64,000 bases of DNA from Thiodiazotropha sp050291245 (GTDB lineage: Bacteria; Pseudomonadota; Gammaproteobacteria; Chromatiales; Chromatiaceae): positions 17,283-81,282 of the forward strand of contig JBNKJP010000058.1 in NCBI GenBank assembly GCA_050291245.1. Reading direction: 5' to 3'. The notes under the pieces were generated by a model, which was given only the letters and a program-made list of their open reading frames with translations, made no database searches and had not been told where the DNA came from. The position numbers and the translations under genes are program-made. Position 1 is the stretch's first letter. Each line of letters begins with the position of its first letter. Below, piece by piece: positions 26,285-35,136 of this stretch.

Positions 26285-26387
26285 GTGTCGGTCCTTATTT
26301 GTTGCGAATGGTGGTATGCAATGTGTCGGCATCTTAACCCGTGTGCGCCATCCAGAACAGCCACGAACCGCTAACCCATTTCCCGGG

Positions 26388-27551
26388 CTACCCGTTTTTA
26401 CTATTAACCCACTTGAGGATTTCACCTTTGACGCCAATGCTGCGCGCACGTCCCCTATTCTTCGCCATGTACATCCGATGATCGGCCAATTCGACCTGAG
26501 ATTTCCAATCATCGATCTCATCAAAGCGGATTTCTGAAATCCCGATACTGGCGGTCACGGGTTCGCCATCCGGACGTCGACCGACACCGATCTGCATGAT
26601 CCGCCGTACCACATCATTCGCCACTTCCGGCCCTGCGGTCGGCAGGACCACGATGAACTCTTCCCCGCCCCAACGGATCACGCTGTCACCTTTGCGCAAT
26701 GTCTTGCAAAGCATCTGCGCCACGGTTTTCAAGGTGGCGTCACCCTGCTCATGACCGTAGGAATCGTTGATCGACTTGAAATGATCCAGATCCAGGTAGA
26801 GCAGAGACAATTCGCTTTCGTTCATCTGGGCCAGACGGAACTGCAGATCGAGCATTTCAATACCGGCACGCCGACTCAGCGCTCCGGTGAGTACATCGTA
26901 GCTGGTGCGGCTGACCTGAGAGAGCATGTAGCGCAATTGACTCAATGACGAGAACAGGGCAACCCCGAGAATCAGAATCAGCAGCCAGAGCGTGGAAACC
27001 GTCTTGAGGATCTCTCCCTCACCCTGAGGGATGACGACGATCAGGGTCAACAGGAACATGGGCACCGCGTAGGAGATTAATTCACTCAAGGTAAGCGGAA
27101 ACAGGGTCAGACCCGCCACCATGACGAAAGGCAGCAACCCATAGAACCCGGCGACGACCTGTTCGCTACCGCTCAGTGGATAGCCCTGGATCCAGTACTC
27201 GGAGATGAGATAGAACAAGGGTGTTACCGCCAGCATCCCTGTCAACAGCAGTCGCGCATGCATTAGGGAGACCTCATGTCCGGCCCGCCAGGCCAGCAAA
27301 GCGAATATTGCTCCTGAGATCAGACGAATCCAGATCAACTCGCCCCACAATGCGCTCGGCAGGAACAGCAGATCAATCAGTGACCAGGCAGGCACCAGCA
27401 CGGCAAAAACCGAGCAGAAAAAAAACACCCGGCTCTGGATGATGGCCGCACGGTGACGGGAGATGGGCAGACTGTGGTTCCGGGTCGTGAACAGCTCATA
27501 CAACTGATCACGTGTGTAAATCCCCAACGATTCATTGATGGATATATACAT
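26388..27551 (-). CDS. Membrane-bound diguanylate cyclase (GGDEF)
   Basis: Predicted 387 residues. The N-terminal ~200 residues contain about six hydrophobic helices, a MASE-like sensor region. The GGDEF domain follows: YDVLTGALSRRAGIEML, YLDLDHFKSINDSYGHEQGD and the active-site RWGGEEF. The product-inhibition I-site RxxD (RKGD) lies exactly five residues before GGEEF, so the enzyme should be feedback-inhibited by c-di-GMP. No EAL domain is present. It makes c-di-GMP at the inner membrane. The gene stands alone. Confidence 0.92.
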   Translation of the reverse strand: MYISINESLGIYTRDQLYELFTTRNHSLPISRHRAAIIQSRVFFFCSVFAVLVPAWSLIDLLFLPSALWGELIWIRLISGAIFALLAWRAGHEVSLMHARLLLTGMLAVTPLFYLISEYWIQGYPLSGSEQVVAGFYGLLPFVMVAGLTLFPLTLSELISYAVPMFLLTLIVVIPQGEGEILKTVSTLWLLILILGVALFSSLSQLRYMLSQVSRTSYDVLTGALSRRAGIEMLDLQFRLAQMNESELSLLYLDLDHFKSINDSYGHEQGDATLKTVAQMLCKTLRKGDSVIRWGGEEFIVVLPTAGPEVANDVVRRIMQIGVGRRPDGEPVTASIGISEIRFDEIDDWKSQVELADHRMYMAKNRGRARSIGVKGEILKWVNSKNG

Positions 27552-28000
27552 AGATGTTTGTCATCAGGTTGGTGACGGCCATGCCTTCGCACTACAACAT
27601 CCTGCCAGGATAATCAGTTCCCTCCACGAAACATCTTTCCCTCAGCCCATTATATGAGACGGGATTATCACCCAAGCAAGTGATTTCTGGACCTGCTAAA
27701 GTATATCTACATGATCCTGATCAATAACCGCGGCACCCAAACAGTTTATGTCTTGTCGGATTGCGGCCATCATGTACGGCTATTCCAGGGTTCGCGGCAT
27801 CGGGTTTGCAAAACACGACAATCCCGTACTTTGCGCATGGGTATTCGAAGCCACTGCGCATCAAATCATTTGCACCATCGCCAACCCGATACTAAGGTAG
27901 CGTTTAATGCAAACCGACACGGTCACGAAGCATACCTATTCCACACGTGTCGGAAGTTTGCACTCAGAAAGGACGCAAACCGGGACTCCGGAGGAACAAC
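27552..28000. other. Intergenic region, no feature recognised
   Basis: 449 bases between the divergent diguanylate cyclase and acyltransferase genes. Promoters for both should lie here, but I see no clear operator, repeat or small gene. A plus-strand open frame beginning at 27711 overlaps the acyltransferase in another frame and has no protein-like composition. Confidence 0.5.
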
Positions 28001-28759
28001 GTGGACAGCCTTGTGGACAATTTTTTCCACTACTTCCAGCCACAATACGCCGCATCGCAGGACCAGAAACGCTGCAGTTACGTCATCCGCTACCAGGTCT
28101 ATGTGGAGGAACTCGGCTGGGAGGCGCCCAATCCGGTTTGCCTGGAGTCCGATCCCTGCGATGACTATGCACACCCCTGCCTGCTGCAACACAAACGCAC
28201 CGGAGAGATTGCCGGTTGCGTGAGACTGGTGGTTCCGAAAACCGGGCAACACGAGACCTATCTGCCTTTCCAGCGGCACGAGATCACAGGCATCGACTCC
28301 AACCATCTGGAGCGTTGCCTGCCGTTGCAGGTGGGAGAGATCTCCCGTCTCGCGGTACCCAGCCTGTTTCGCCGCAGACGCAATGAATCCGGCAAACCCT
28401 TCATTCTCGACGAAAACAGTGCGGCCGAGGTCTACTCCCAGGAGGAACTGCGCAATTTTCCCAACATCGCCATCGGTCTCTACCTGTCCGCCATAGCCAT
28501 GGTCGATCTGTGTGAACTGCAACTGGCGGTGGTCGTGATGGAACCAAGGCTGCAACGGCATCTGCAACGCTTCGGACTGCATTTTCAACGCATCAGCCCC
28601 CCTTTCGAACTGCGGGGAACACGCGCCCTTTTCGAGTTACAACGGGACGAGTTGACCACCCACATGCCGGACGAAATCCGCGCCCTCTACGAAGGGATCC
28701 GTGAGACCTTGCACAACCAGCCCTGGCATCCGACCGGAGCGACTCATGAGCGGGTTTGA
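28001..28759 (+). CDS. PEP-CTERM/exosortase-type acyltransferase (AHL-synthase-like GNAT)
   Basis: Predicted 252 residues from the GTG at 28001, with GGAGG at 27990-27994. It matches the family annotated as PEP-CTERM/exosortase system-associated acyltransferase, a GNAT-fold relative of acyl-homoserine-lactone synthases: YVIRYQVYVEELGWE, SDPCDDYAHPCLLQHKRTGE, AGCVRLVVP, VGEISRLAVPSLFRRRR and ERCLPLQ. No exosortase or PEP-CTERM gene is in the window. The last 14 bases overlap the ThiF-like gene, so the two products are probably used together. The substrate may be an amino acid or amine acylated from acyl-CoA or acyl-ACP; this is inference. Confidence 0.85.
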   Translation: MDSLVDNFFHYFQPQYAASQDQKRCSYVIRYQVYVEELGWEAPNPVCLESDPCDDYAHPCLLQHKRTGEIAGCVRLVVPKTGQHETYLPFQRHEITGIDSNHLERCLPLQVGEISRLAVPSLFRRRRNESGKPFILDENSAAEVYSQEELRNFPNIAIGLYLSAIAMVDLCELQLAVVVMEPRLQRHLQRFGLHFQRISPPFELRGTRALFELQRDELTTHMPDEIRALYEGIRETLHNQPWHPTGATHERV

Positions 28760-29627
28760 CTACCTCAGAGCCTTCTCCCGCAACATCGGCTGGGTCACCG
28801 AGGAGGAACAGGCACACCTGCGCACCGCGCGGGTCGCCATCGCAGGCATGGGCGGCGTGGGGGGAAGCCATCTGCTGACCCTGACCCGACTCGGAGTGGG
28901 CGGCTTTAACTTGGCCGATTTCGACCAATTCGAGCTGGAGAACTTCAATCGCCAGAGCGGCGCCAACCTCGACACCATCGGCCGACCGAAACTCGACTGT
29001 CTGATCGCATCGGCCCGCACGATCAACCCCGAACTCGATATTCGCCCCTTCCCCGAGGGGGTGGGTCCGGAACAGGCCCAGGACTTCCTCAAGGATTGCG
29101 ACGTCTACCTCGACGGCCTGGATTTCTTCGCCCTGGAGGCACGCCGGGCGGTATTCGCCACCTGCCAGCGCATGGGCATACCCGCGGTCACCGCAGCCCC
29201 CCTGGGGATGGGATCCGCGCTATTGAACTTTCTGCCGGGCAGGATGAGTTTCGAATCCTATTTTCAACTCGAAGGTCATCGCGAATACGCACAATATCTG
29301 CGTTTTCTGGTGGGACTCGCCCCCGCCCGGCTCCACGCCGGCTATCTGGTGCTGCCGGATCGAATCGACCTGATCAACCGAAAGGGTCCCAGCACCGCCA
29401 TGGGGTGCGAGCTCTGCGCAGGGTTCGCCGCCACCCAGGTACTCAAACTGCTGCTCGGGCGGGGCCGGGTCCTGGCCGCCCCCTGGGGGCTGCAGTTCGA
29501 CGCCTATCGCAATCGCCTGAGCCGGACCTGGCGCCCGGGAGGGAACTGTCATCCACTGCAGCGGCTTGCGATCGCCCTGGGAATGCGTCAACTGCGAAAC
29601 ACGCTCTCCCAAACCCAGTCGGATTAG
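28746..29627 (+). CDS. ThiF/E1-like adenylyltransferase
   Basis: Predicted 293 residues starting inside the acyltransferase gene. The E1-type nucleotide site is RVAIAGMGGVGGSHLLTLTR, with the acidic DFDQFELENFNRQSGA loop and its Arg, then CDVYLDGLDFF. A Cys pair (GCELC) near residue 225 is not in the place of the catalytic Cys of MoeB or ThiF, and there is no zinc CxxC...CxxC set. It therefore probably adenylates a carboxylate without forming a persulfide. Its coupling to an acyltransferase gene suggests it activates an amino acid or peptide C-terminus for a small-molecule pathway. Confidence 0.85.
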   Translation: MSGFDYLRAFSRNIGWVTEEEQAHLRTARVAIAGMGGVGGSHLLTLTRLGVGGFNLADFDQFELENFNRQSGANLDTIGRPKLDCLIASARTINPELDIRPFPEGVGPEQAQDFLKDCDVYLDGLDFFALEARRAVFATCQRMGIPAVTAAPLGMGSALLNFLPGRMSFESYFQLEGHREYAQYLRFLVGLAPARLHAGYLVLPDRIDLINRKGPSTAMGCELCAGFAATQVLKLLLGRGRVLAAPWGLQFDAYRNRLSRTWRPGGNCHPLQRLAIALGMRQLRNTLSQTQSD

Positions 29628-29707
29628 GGTGCGAATTTCGAGCTCCAACATCAGGGATGGGTTGATATGCTATGTTTTCCTAAGCAGACCAATGGGGAGG
29701 GACTGAC

Positions 29708-30418
29708 ATGCGTCGCACAGAGCATGGTTGGATTACAGCGATCCTGATCGGCTTGGCGCTGGTTTTTTCGAACCCGCTCGCAGCTCAGGACGAAGGCAGT
29801 CATTACGACCGCATCGCGCTCCGGACCCAGGCATCGGAAGCGGTTGAAAACGACACCCTGATCGCGGTCATGTACGCACAAAAAGAGGGGCCGGACCTGG
29901 CGCCACTCACAACCCAGGTCAATCACCGGATTGGCGAGGCGGTGAATCAGGCCCGTCAGGTACCCGAAGTCCGGGTCAGCACACTGGGTTACCAGACCTA
30001 CCCGGTCTATCAGCAACAGGTCTTGAGTGGTTGGCGGGTGCGTCAATCGATTCGTCTGGAAAGTCGTGAAAACGAAATACTCAGCGCCTTGATCGGCAAA
30101 CTCCAATCCGCGCTTGCCCTGGAATCGATTCGTTACACCCTCTCCAGCGAACGGCGCGAAGCCGTGGAACAGCGCCTTATTCTTCAAGCCATCGACGGCT
30201 TCCGTCAGCGCGCTGAACAGATCACCCATCAAATGGAAAGACGCCACTATCGGCTGGTTGAAATGACCATCCACACCGATGTCCCTGTGAATACACCGCC
30301 CCCCATGCGCGCCCGCATGATGGCAATGGAATCCAGCATCTCCCCACCCACCCTGGAGGGTGGCACACAGACCGTTCGGGTCGACATCGAGGGGCGTATC
30401 GAGCTCCAAACCGAGTAG
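29708..30418 (+). CDS. Periplasmic SIMPL (DUF541) domain protein
   Basis: Predicted 236 residues with a signal peptide ending NPLAAQDE. The body fits the SIMPL/DUF541 fold: VENDTLIAVMYAQKEG, paired with STLGYQTYPVYQQQVLSGWRVRQSIRLES and a C-terminal QTVRVDIEGRIEL strand. Members are periplasmic or outer-membrane-associated and linked to stress; their mechanism is unclear. A second SIMPL protein is at 45090. It starts 80 bases after the ThiF-like gene and may be transcribed with it. Confidence 0.82.
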   Translation: MRRTEHGWITAILIGLALVFSNPLAAQDEGSHYDRIALRTQASEAVENDTLIAVMYAQKEGPDLAPLTTQVNHRIGEAVNQARQVPEVRVSTLGYQTYPVYQQQVLSGWRVRQSIRLESRENEILSALIGKLQSALALESIRYTLSSERREAVEQRLILQAIDGFRQRAEQITHQMERRHYRLVEMTIHTDVPVNTPPPMRARMMAMESSISPPTLEGGTQTVRVDIEGRIELQTE

Positions 30419-30723
30419 CGGGTCACGCCTAGTGTCTCGTGCCAATGGGCAAAGATAGATCAGAGATAAAAATATCTAAGCATTGGACAAGATAATTTTT
30501 TGGTGAAAAAGTCAAATTTATATGCGAAATAGATTCGCAATTTACCTTAAAAAATTTGAACTAGATCTCAAGTTTGCAAATTTGTGAGCGCTATCGTTAT
30601 AAGTAGAACAACGCTGCATTTTTATCTCGCGAAAAGGAACCTCTATGACTATTACAAGGATGGTCGAACGGAGGCAATGGCGTTGGGTTGGGTTGGCATC
30701 TCCTTTTCCACGTGAGGTTCGCA
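30419..30723. other. AT-rich leader of the chemoreceptor gene
   Basis: 305 AT-rich bases. The only candidate signal is a sigma-28-like promoter at 30568-30595. A short TGCGAA/TTCGCA inverted repeat lies near 30521-30540. Confidence 0.45.
30568..30595 (+). promoter_or_regulatory. Possible sigma-28 (FliA) promoter of the chemoreceptor
   Basis: TCAAG (30568-30572), exactly 15 bases, then GCGCTATC (30588-30595). The -35 is close to the consensus TAAAG; the -10 agrees poorly with GCCGATAA. It is proposed mainly because flagellar sigma factors drive most chemoreceptor genes. Confidence 0.3.
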
Positions 30724-32379
30724 ATGAACATCCTGAATAATCTCCCCATTAAGACCCGTTTGTATATCCTGGTTGGCCTGCTGATCGGAATTGCCGTTGG
30801 CATTGGATTACTCGGCCTCAATGGCATGAGTTCAGCGGACCAGTCCATTGACGAGCTCTACCACAAGGACATGGCACGTATGGACGCCCTCTCGACGACC
30901 TTGGAAAAGCTACATGACAGCCGCGCCCAGGTGCTGCTCTCACTACAGCACGATCCCGCATCCCCTTTCGCGAAGATGCATGACCATCCGATTTCCATGC
31001 ATTTCGATCGGATCGAGAGGAATCTCAAGACCATCGATTCGCACTGGGAGGAGTATGAGGCCTCCGATTTATCCGCCGAGGAAAAACGCCTGGCCGAAGA
31101 TTTCACGCCCGAACTGAGAAAATTCGAGTCCCAGGGTCTCGAACCGATCAAGGAGAAGATTCACGCCAACGAATTCACCGAGGCCAACAAACTGGTGCTG
31201 ACCGTCCTCAATCCCTCCCTGGGCAAGCTGCAGGAAACCACCAATGCACTGCTTAAGGTACAGGAAAACATGGCGGCAGCCGCCTACGAAAAGACCGACG
31301 AAACCTACCACAGCATGATCACCCTTGTGGTCTCCAGCCTGGTGCTGGGCGCCTTGGCCGGGTTGCTGATCGCCTTTCTGACCATCCGTGAGATCAGCTC
31401 CGGGGTGCAGGTGGTGGAACAGACCGCTCAGCGCCTGGCCGATGGGGACCTGGCCGCCCGTGTCGACTACCGCAATAAAGATGAACTCGGGCGCATCGCC
31501 GACGCCTTCAACCGGATGGCCCAACGCTTTCACGATGCGATCAACCAGGTCAAGGATTCCGTGACGCAACTGGCCGCCGCGTCGGAAGAGACCTCCACCG
31601 TGACCGCCCAGACCACCACCGGTATCAATCAACAACTGAGCGAAACCAGCCAGGTCGCCACCGCCATCAACGAGATGAACGCCACGGTTCAGGAAGTGGC
31701 GAAAAATGCCGTTGAGGCCGCCGAAGCCGCGAAGGAGGCCGACACCACCTTCGATGAGGGCAAGCTGGTCATCGACCGGGTTATCGGTTCCATCGGCGAA
31801 CTGGCCGGTGAAGTCGGCACCGCGGCGGATGTCATCCAGGAGCTCGAACAGGAGAGCCGTAACATCGGCACCGTCCTGGATGTCATCAAGAGCATCGCGG
31901 AACAGACCAATCTGTTGGCCTTGAATGCCGCCATCGAGGCCGCGCGGGCCGGCGAGCAGGGTCGTGGATTTGCCGTTGTCGCCGATGAGGTACGCACCCT
32001 GGCGGGCCGTACCCAGGAGTCGACCCAGGAGATTGAAGAGATGATCAGCAAACTTCAATCCGGGGCGGACAACGCGGTCAAGGTGATGAACAGCGGTAAG
32101 GACAAGACCCAGATCGGTGTCGACCAGGCCGCCAAGGCGGGTGATGCGATGCAGAAGATCAATGCCGCGGTGAACCGGATCTCCGAGATGAACACCCAGA
32201 TCGCCGGAGCCGCCGAGGAACAGAGCACGGTCACCGATGAGATCAACCGCAGTATCATCAGCATCCATGAAGTGGCGGAACAATCCGCAGCCGGGGCGCA
32301 ACACACCACCCAGGCCAGTCATGACATGGCGCGGCTCGCCGAGCAGCTCAAGGCGATGGTGGAGCGGTTTAAGGTCTGA
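30724..32379 (+). CDS. Methyl-accepting chemotaxis protein
   Basis: Predicted 551 residues from the ATG at 30724 (GTGAGG upstream). Order: helix 1 (LYILVGLLIGIAVGIGLLGL), a four-helix-bundle periplasmic sensor of about 150 residues with several His and Met (KMHDHPISMHFDRIE), helix 2 (LVVSSLVLGALAGLLIAFLT), HAMP, and a long cytoplasmic coiled coil. The tip is the invariant EQTNLLALNAAIEAARAGEQ. Methylation-type Glu/Gln pairs are visible. There is no CheR-docking pentapeptide at the C-terminus (ends ERFKV). It signals to CheA/CheW, which are not in this window. Ligand unknown. Confidence 0.92.
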   Translation: MNILNNLPIKTRLYILVGLLIGIAVGIGLLGLNGMSSADQSIDELYHKDMARMDALSTTLEKLHDSRAQVLLSLQHDPASPFAKMHDHPISMHFDRIERNLKTIDSHWEEYEASDLSAEEKRLAEDFTPELRKFESQGLEPIKEKIHANEFTEANKLVLTVLNPSLGKLQETTNALLKVQENMAAAAYEKTDETYHSMITLVVSSLVLGALAGLLIAFLTIREISSGVQVVEQTAQRLADGDLAARVDYRNKDELGRIADAFNRMAQRFHDAINQVKDSVTQLAAASEETSTVTAQTTTGINQQLSETSQVATAINEMNATVQEVAKNAVEAAEAAKEADTTFDEGKLVIDRVIGSIGELAGEVGTAADVIQELEQESRNIGTVLDVIKSIAEQTNLLALNAAIEAARAGEQGRGFAVVADEVRTLAGRTQESTQEIEEMISKLQSGADNAVKVMNSGKDKTQIGVDQAAKAGDAMQKINAAVNRISEMNTQIAGAAEEQSTVTDEINRSIISIHEVAEQSAAGAQHTTQASHDMARLAEQLKAMVERFKV

Positions 32380-32399
32380 GGGATGACGACGGCGAACCA

Positions 32400-32465
32400 G
32401 GAGTTTTGAGTGGTGAGTTTTTAGTTTTGAATTGATGAATTCGCTGCGCTCAGATTTTTTTACCC
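32400..32465. repeat. AT-rich inverted-repeat element, copy A
   Basis: A low-complexity arm made of GAGTTTT/TTTTAGTTTTGAATT words is followed by TTCGCTGCGCTCA (32440-32452) and a T run. The same 13-base word occurs in the element at 51664-51785, and the AT words recur at 49495-49587. The right arm is mostly lost here. Confidence 0.45.
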
Positions 32466-32540
32466 CCTCACCCATCCGGGAGATGCCAGGGATGAGGGGG
32501 GGACATAAACCGCTGTGAGCGCAGTGTACTTTACCCCCCG

Positions 32541-32620
32541 AACGGCGCTTAGTTAAGCGAATACCTGAATCCTTGGGTTCAGGTAATAGGTATCGTCACC
32601 CTGGCGTATGCCGGGATCCA
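32541..32620. repeat. Cluster of short hairpins and one GGAATGACG-type palindrome
   Basis: In order: CGCTTAGTTAAGCG, then ACCTGAATCCTTGGGTTCAG with GT (7-base stem), then a degenerate palindrome with CGTCACCCTGG and CCGGGATCC (32594-32620) related to the repeats at 5188 and 13422. They lie between the chemoreceptor and the glycosylase gene, whose start is 22 bases further on. Confidence 0.5.
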
Positions 32621-32641
32621 AAAGAAAATTAACTGTCGACA

Positions 32642-33148
32642 ATGAAAATCACGAGTTTCGAGCCGGTTATCGGCAACAGGGTCAAAGTCATCATTCTCGG
32701 GAGCATGCCTGGCAGAGCCTCTCTGGAGGCTAATGAATACTACGCCCACGCACATAACGCGTTCTGGCCAATTATCGGCGCCATTGCCGGTTTCTCGCCG
32801 ACCGCCCCCTATTTGCACAGACTCGATGCCCTGAAGCAATCAGGCATAGCCCTGTGGGATGTGCTCCACTCTTGTAAACGGCCAAGTAGCGCGGATAGTG
32901 ATATTATATCCGGCACAAGGGTCGCGAACGATTTTGAGGGGTTGTTTAGCGATCACCCGGAAATTGAACTCGTCTGCTTCAATGGCCGTGAAGCAGAGAA
33001 GAGCTTCAACCGGTTTGTATTGAGTAAACTGAACCTCAGAGAGATAGGCTATTGTCGCCTACCATCCACCAGCCCGGCATATGCGGCGCTCTCTCGTGAA
33101 AAAAAACTGGAAATCTGGCGCGCCGCAATCGAATCACTACTTGGGTGA
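32642..33148 (+). CDS. DNA-deoxyinosine (hypoxanthine) glycosylase, UDG family 6
   Basis: Predicted 168 residues. It matches family 6 of the uracil-DNA glycosylase superfamily: VIILGSMPGRASLEANEYYA followed by HAHNAFW (the Asn in this motif is the catalytic residue of the family) and the C-terminal LPSTSPAYA loop. Family members excise hypoxanthine, the product of adenine deamination, to start base-excision repair. The gene is single; it converges with the next gene with only 23 bases between stops. Confidence 0.88.
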   Translation: MKITSFEPVIGNRVKVIILGSMPGRASLEANEYYAHAHNAFWPIIGAIAGFSPTAPYLHRLDALKQSGIALWDVLHSCKRPSSADSDIISGTRVANDFEGLFSDHPEIELVCFNGREAEKSFNRFVLSKLNLREIGYCRLPSTSPAYAALSREKKLEIWRAAIESLLG

Positions 33149-33171
33149 CTGGACGAGCTTAGAGAGCGTGA

Positions 33172-34254
33172 TTAAATCCCCTCCGTGCAGTGACTCAGCC
33201 AGACATAACCCGTCCCAGGAATATAGGGTGAGCTTGTATCCACGGTATCAGCGGTCACGGTACGGGGGTGCCAGTCCAGCACCGGTGTGCAGCTCCCCTC
33301 CTCCCATTCGATCTCGGCCACCGCGTCAACGCTTCCGTCGATCAAATCATCGACCTGCCGTTCGACATGCCGGCCGTTGCTGTCGTACTGCTCTTCAAAA
33401 CTGTAGCGATTATCGTTGCCGGGTCCTTCAGACAGAAAGTTCAGATACGAGGGTTGATTATCCCCGGTGTAGCCGAACTCAAAGGTCATTCGATAGTCAG
33501 GCAGCGCGGAAACCGTATCCGTAATCGTGTCGGGACGGGCATTCGTCAGGTAGGTGTAGGCGTAGCGTGAGACAATCCCGCTCTGGGTGGTGGTCTGGTT
33601 GTTCTCAATCACATACCCGGAGTCGTCATAGACGATCTCATATTCGAGAAGTGGCGTCGTTTCTCCCGCCAGGGTCATGCTGTGAGCCACAAGGCGCTGC
33701 CCGGAATAGGTTAACGTATGGCTGTATTGGGAAGTAACCCCGCCACTGCCATCCTCGATGGTGACATCGACCCGGGTAAGCAGATCATTGTCATCGTAGG
33801 TGTAGGTACTGGTTTGCCGCATCTCATCGTTGTAGCCAACCCAGGTCTGCAGACGGCCTTGTGCATCGTAGGTATAGCTGATGGTTTCATCCACCGGATC
33901 GAGGCCAATGGAATTCGACAGAGTACCCGCCAGATAGACATCCTCGGTACCGTCATCGTTGTAGGTGTAGCGTTCCTGCATGATTCTTCCATCGGTACCG
34001 TAGGCGAATTCCCGTACCCCTTCGAAAACACCGTTGTTATCAAAGTCGTAGCGTACCCGGGAGATTCTGAGATAGGTCGTCCCGGTATCGGGTGATCCGT
34101 CATCAGTATTGTCAGTCCCGCCGTTATCGGTGGGATCTCCTCCCCCATCGCCTCCTCCGCCCCCACCGCCACAGGCGGACAGAACCATCATGAGAAAAAC
34201 AGATATGAGCGTGTTGCGCCCACCAGGGATGGCGGCGCGATTACCGATAAACAT
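33172..34254 (-). CDS. YD/RHS-like repeat lipoprotein
   Basis: Predicted 360 residues from the ATG at 34254 (AAGGGGC upstream). Lipoprotein signal LISVFLMMVLSAC, followed by a run of seven glycines and an acidic Gly/Asp/Thr linker. The rest is repeated beta-hairpin units of the RHS/YD type: YDFDNNGVFEGVREFAYGTD, YTYDAQGRLQTWVGYND, TYTYDDNDLLTRVDV and YDSNGRHVERQVDD. No toxin or core domain follows, so it is a small surface or periplasmic protein rather than an RHS toxin. Function unknown. Confidence 0.78.
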   Translation of the reverse strand: MFIGNRAAIPGGRNTLISVFLMMVLSACGGGGGGGDGGGDPTDNGGTDNTDDGSPDTGTTYLRISRVRYDFDNNGVFEGVREFAYGTDGRIMQERYTYNDDGTEDVYLAGTLSNSIGLDPVDETISYTYDAQGRLQTWVGYNDEMRQTSTYTYDDNDLLTRVDVTIEDGSGGVTSQYSHTLTYSGQRLVAHSMTLAGETTPLLEYEIVYDDSGYVIENNQTTTQSGIVSRYAYTYLTNARPDTITDTVSALPDYRMTFEFGYTGDNQPSYLNFLSEGPGNDNRYSFEEQYDSNGRHVERQVDDLIDGSVDAVAEIEWEEGSCTPVLDWHPRTVTADTVDTSSPYIPGTGYVWLSHCTEGI

Positions 34255-34414
34255 ATGAAGCCCCTTGGAAATTTCCTTTATTACAAAGCCCTTGCCAGTG
34301 TGGTGCTTCATACCAGTGTACCCCGTCACAGATTCCATACCATTCAGCAAGTCAGAAAGAGGCCAGATGGCAGACATGCCTCGCAACAAATGACCCGCGG
34401 ATGACCTGAGCCTC

Positions 34415-34957
34415 TCAGTCACCCGACCCATGGGGATCTTCCCGTGGGGTGATCACCTCCTCCACCGCACTGGGCGAGGCGGTGATCGAGCCGCTGATCA
34501 GCATCGGCGAGGCATCCAGATCCTGGGCGTTCATCATCTCGGCGATCCTCTGCAAAGACGAAAGCAATTGATTCTGCTCCCAGTCCTGAAGCTCATCCAG
34601 GCGACTCTGGAAACGCTCCTGCAACAGGGGCACCGACTGCCGCACCAGTTGCTCACCGGTTTCGCTGGCCCGAAGAATGATCTTGCGCCGATCCACCTCA
34701 TCGCGGTAACGCACCAGCAGCTGCCGCGCCTCAAGACGCTTGACCACATCCGTGACCGTCGCCTGGCTGAGACTGACCCGCCGCGCCAGAGCGCTACCGG
34801 TCAGACCGCCGCTGCGCACGATTTCGGTCAACAGCAACGCCTGGGGGCCGGTCAGACCATGGCTTTGAACCAGGTTACGGGAGTGCTGATCAATGGCGCG
34901 AATCACCCGGCGCAGGGCGATCAGAATCTCCTCACTGAGATGGGCGTTACCCGACAC
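34415..34957 (-). CDS. MarR-family transcriptional regulator
   Basis: Predicted 180 residues starting with GTG at 34957 (GAGGA about ten bases upstream). The winged helix-turn-helix is clear: LTGPQALLLTEIVRSGGLTG, ALARRVSLSQATVTDVVKRL and the wing RDEVDRRKIIL. A 35-residue tail after the dimerisation helices is longer than usual. It is divergent from the ureide-type operon and separated from it by 179 bases containing a perfect palindrome, so it very likely controls that operon and itself. MarR proteins often sense small aromatic or metabolic ligands; the ligand here may be a pathway intermediate. Confidence 0.9.
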   Translation of the reverse strand: MSGNAHLSEEILIALRRVIRAIDQHSRNLVQSHGLTGPQALLLTEIVRSGGLTGSALARRVSLSQATVTDVVKRLEARQLLVRYRDEVDRRKIILRASETGEQLVRQSVPLLQERFQSRLDELQDWEQNQLLSSLQRIAEMMNAQDLDASPMLISGSITASPSAVEEVITPREDPHGSGD

Positions 34958-35037
34958 TTTTCATCAGTCCTCTAAATATTTCAGTTTTGAAAACAATGCC
35001 ATTGCTGGGGTTTTTCCAGCAACAAAGGGTGATATTT

Positions 35038-35070
35038 GAAATTATTTTCTTTAGTATACTAAGCAATTTC
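35038..35070. promoter_or_regulatory. Predicted MarR operator
   Basis: The perfect 12-base palindrome TTAGTATACTAA (35051-35062) is flanked by GAAATT (35038-35043) and its inverse AATTTC (35065-35070). It lies midway between the divergent MarR gene and the first gene of the operon, and resembles the TTAG-N4-CTAA sites of the SlyA/MarR group. Confidence 0.65.
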
Positions 35071-35136
35071 ACGGCCCAATTAGGCGCGTCATTCATTCAC
35101 TGCCAGGGCTGAACAGCGCTCAACAACCAACGGCTC

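Noticed and set aside
26285..26524. 80-codon N-terminal extension of PurT
   Set aside because: No PurT similarity in the extension; the internal ATG gives the family's normal length.
27711..28223. Open frame before and across the acyltransferase start
   Set aside because: It overlaps the well-supported acyltransferase in another frame and is rich in rare-pattern residues (His, Arg, Cys).
31069..32475. Long open frame antisense to the chemoreceptor
   Set aside because: It is a composition artefact: the sense strand has complete HAMP and signalling motifs, and the antisense product is Gly/His-rich without domains.
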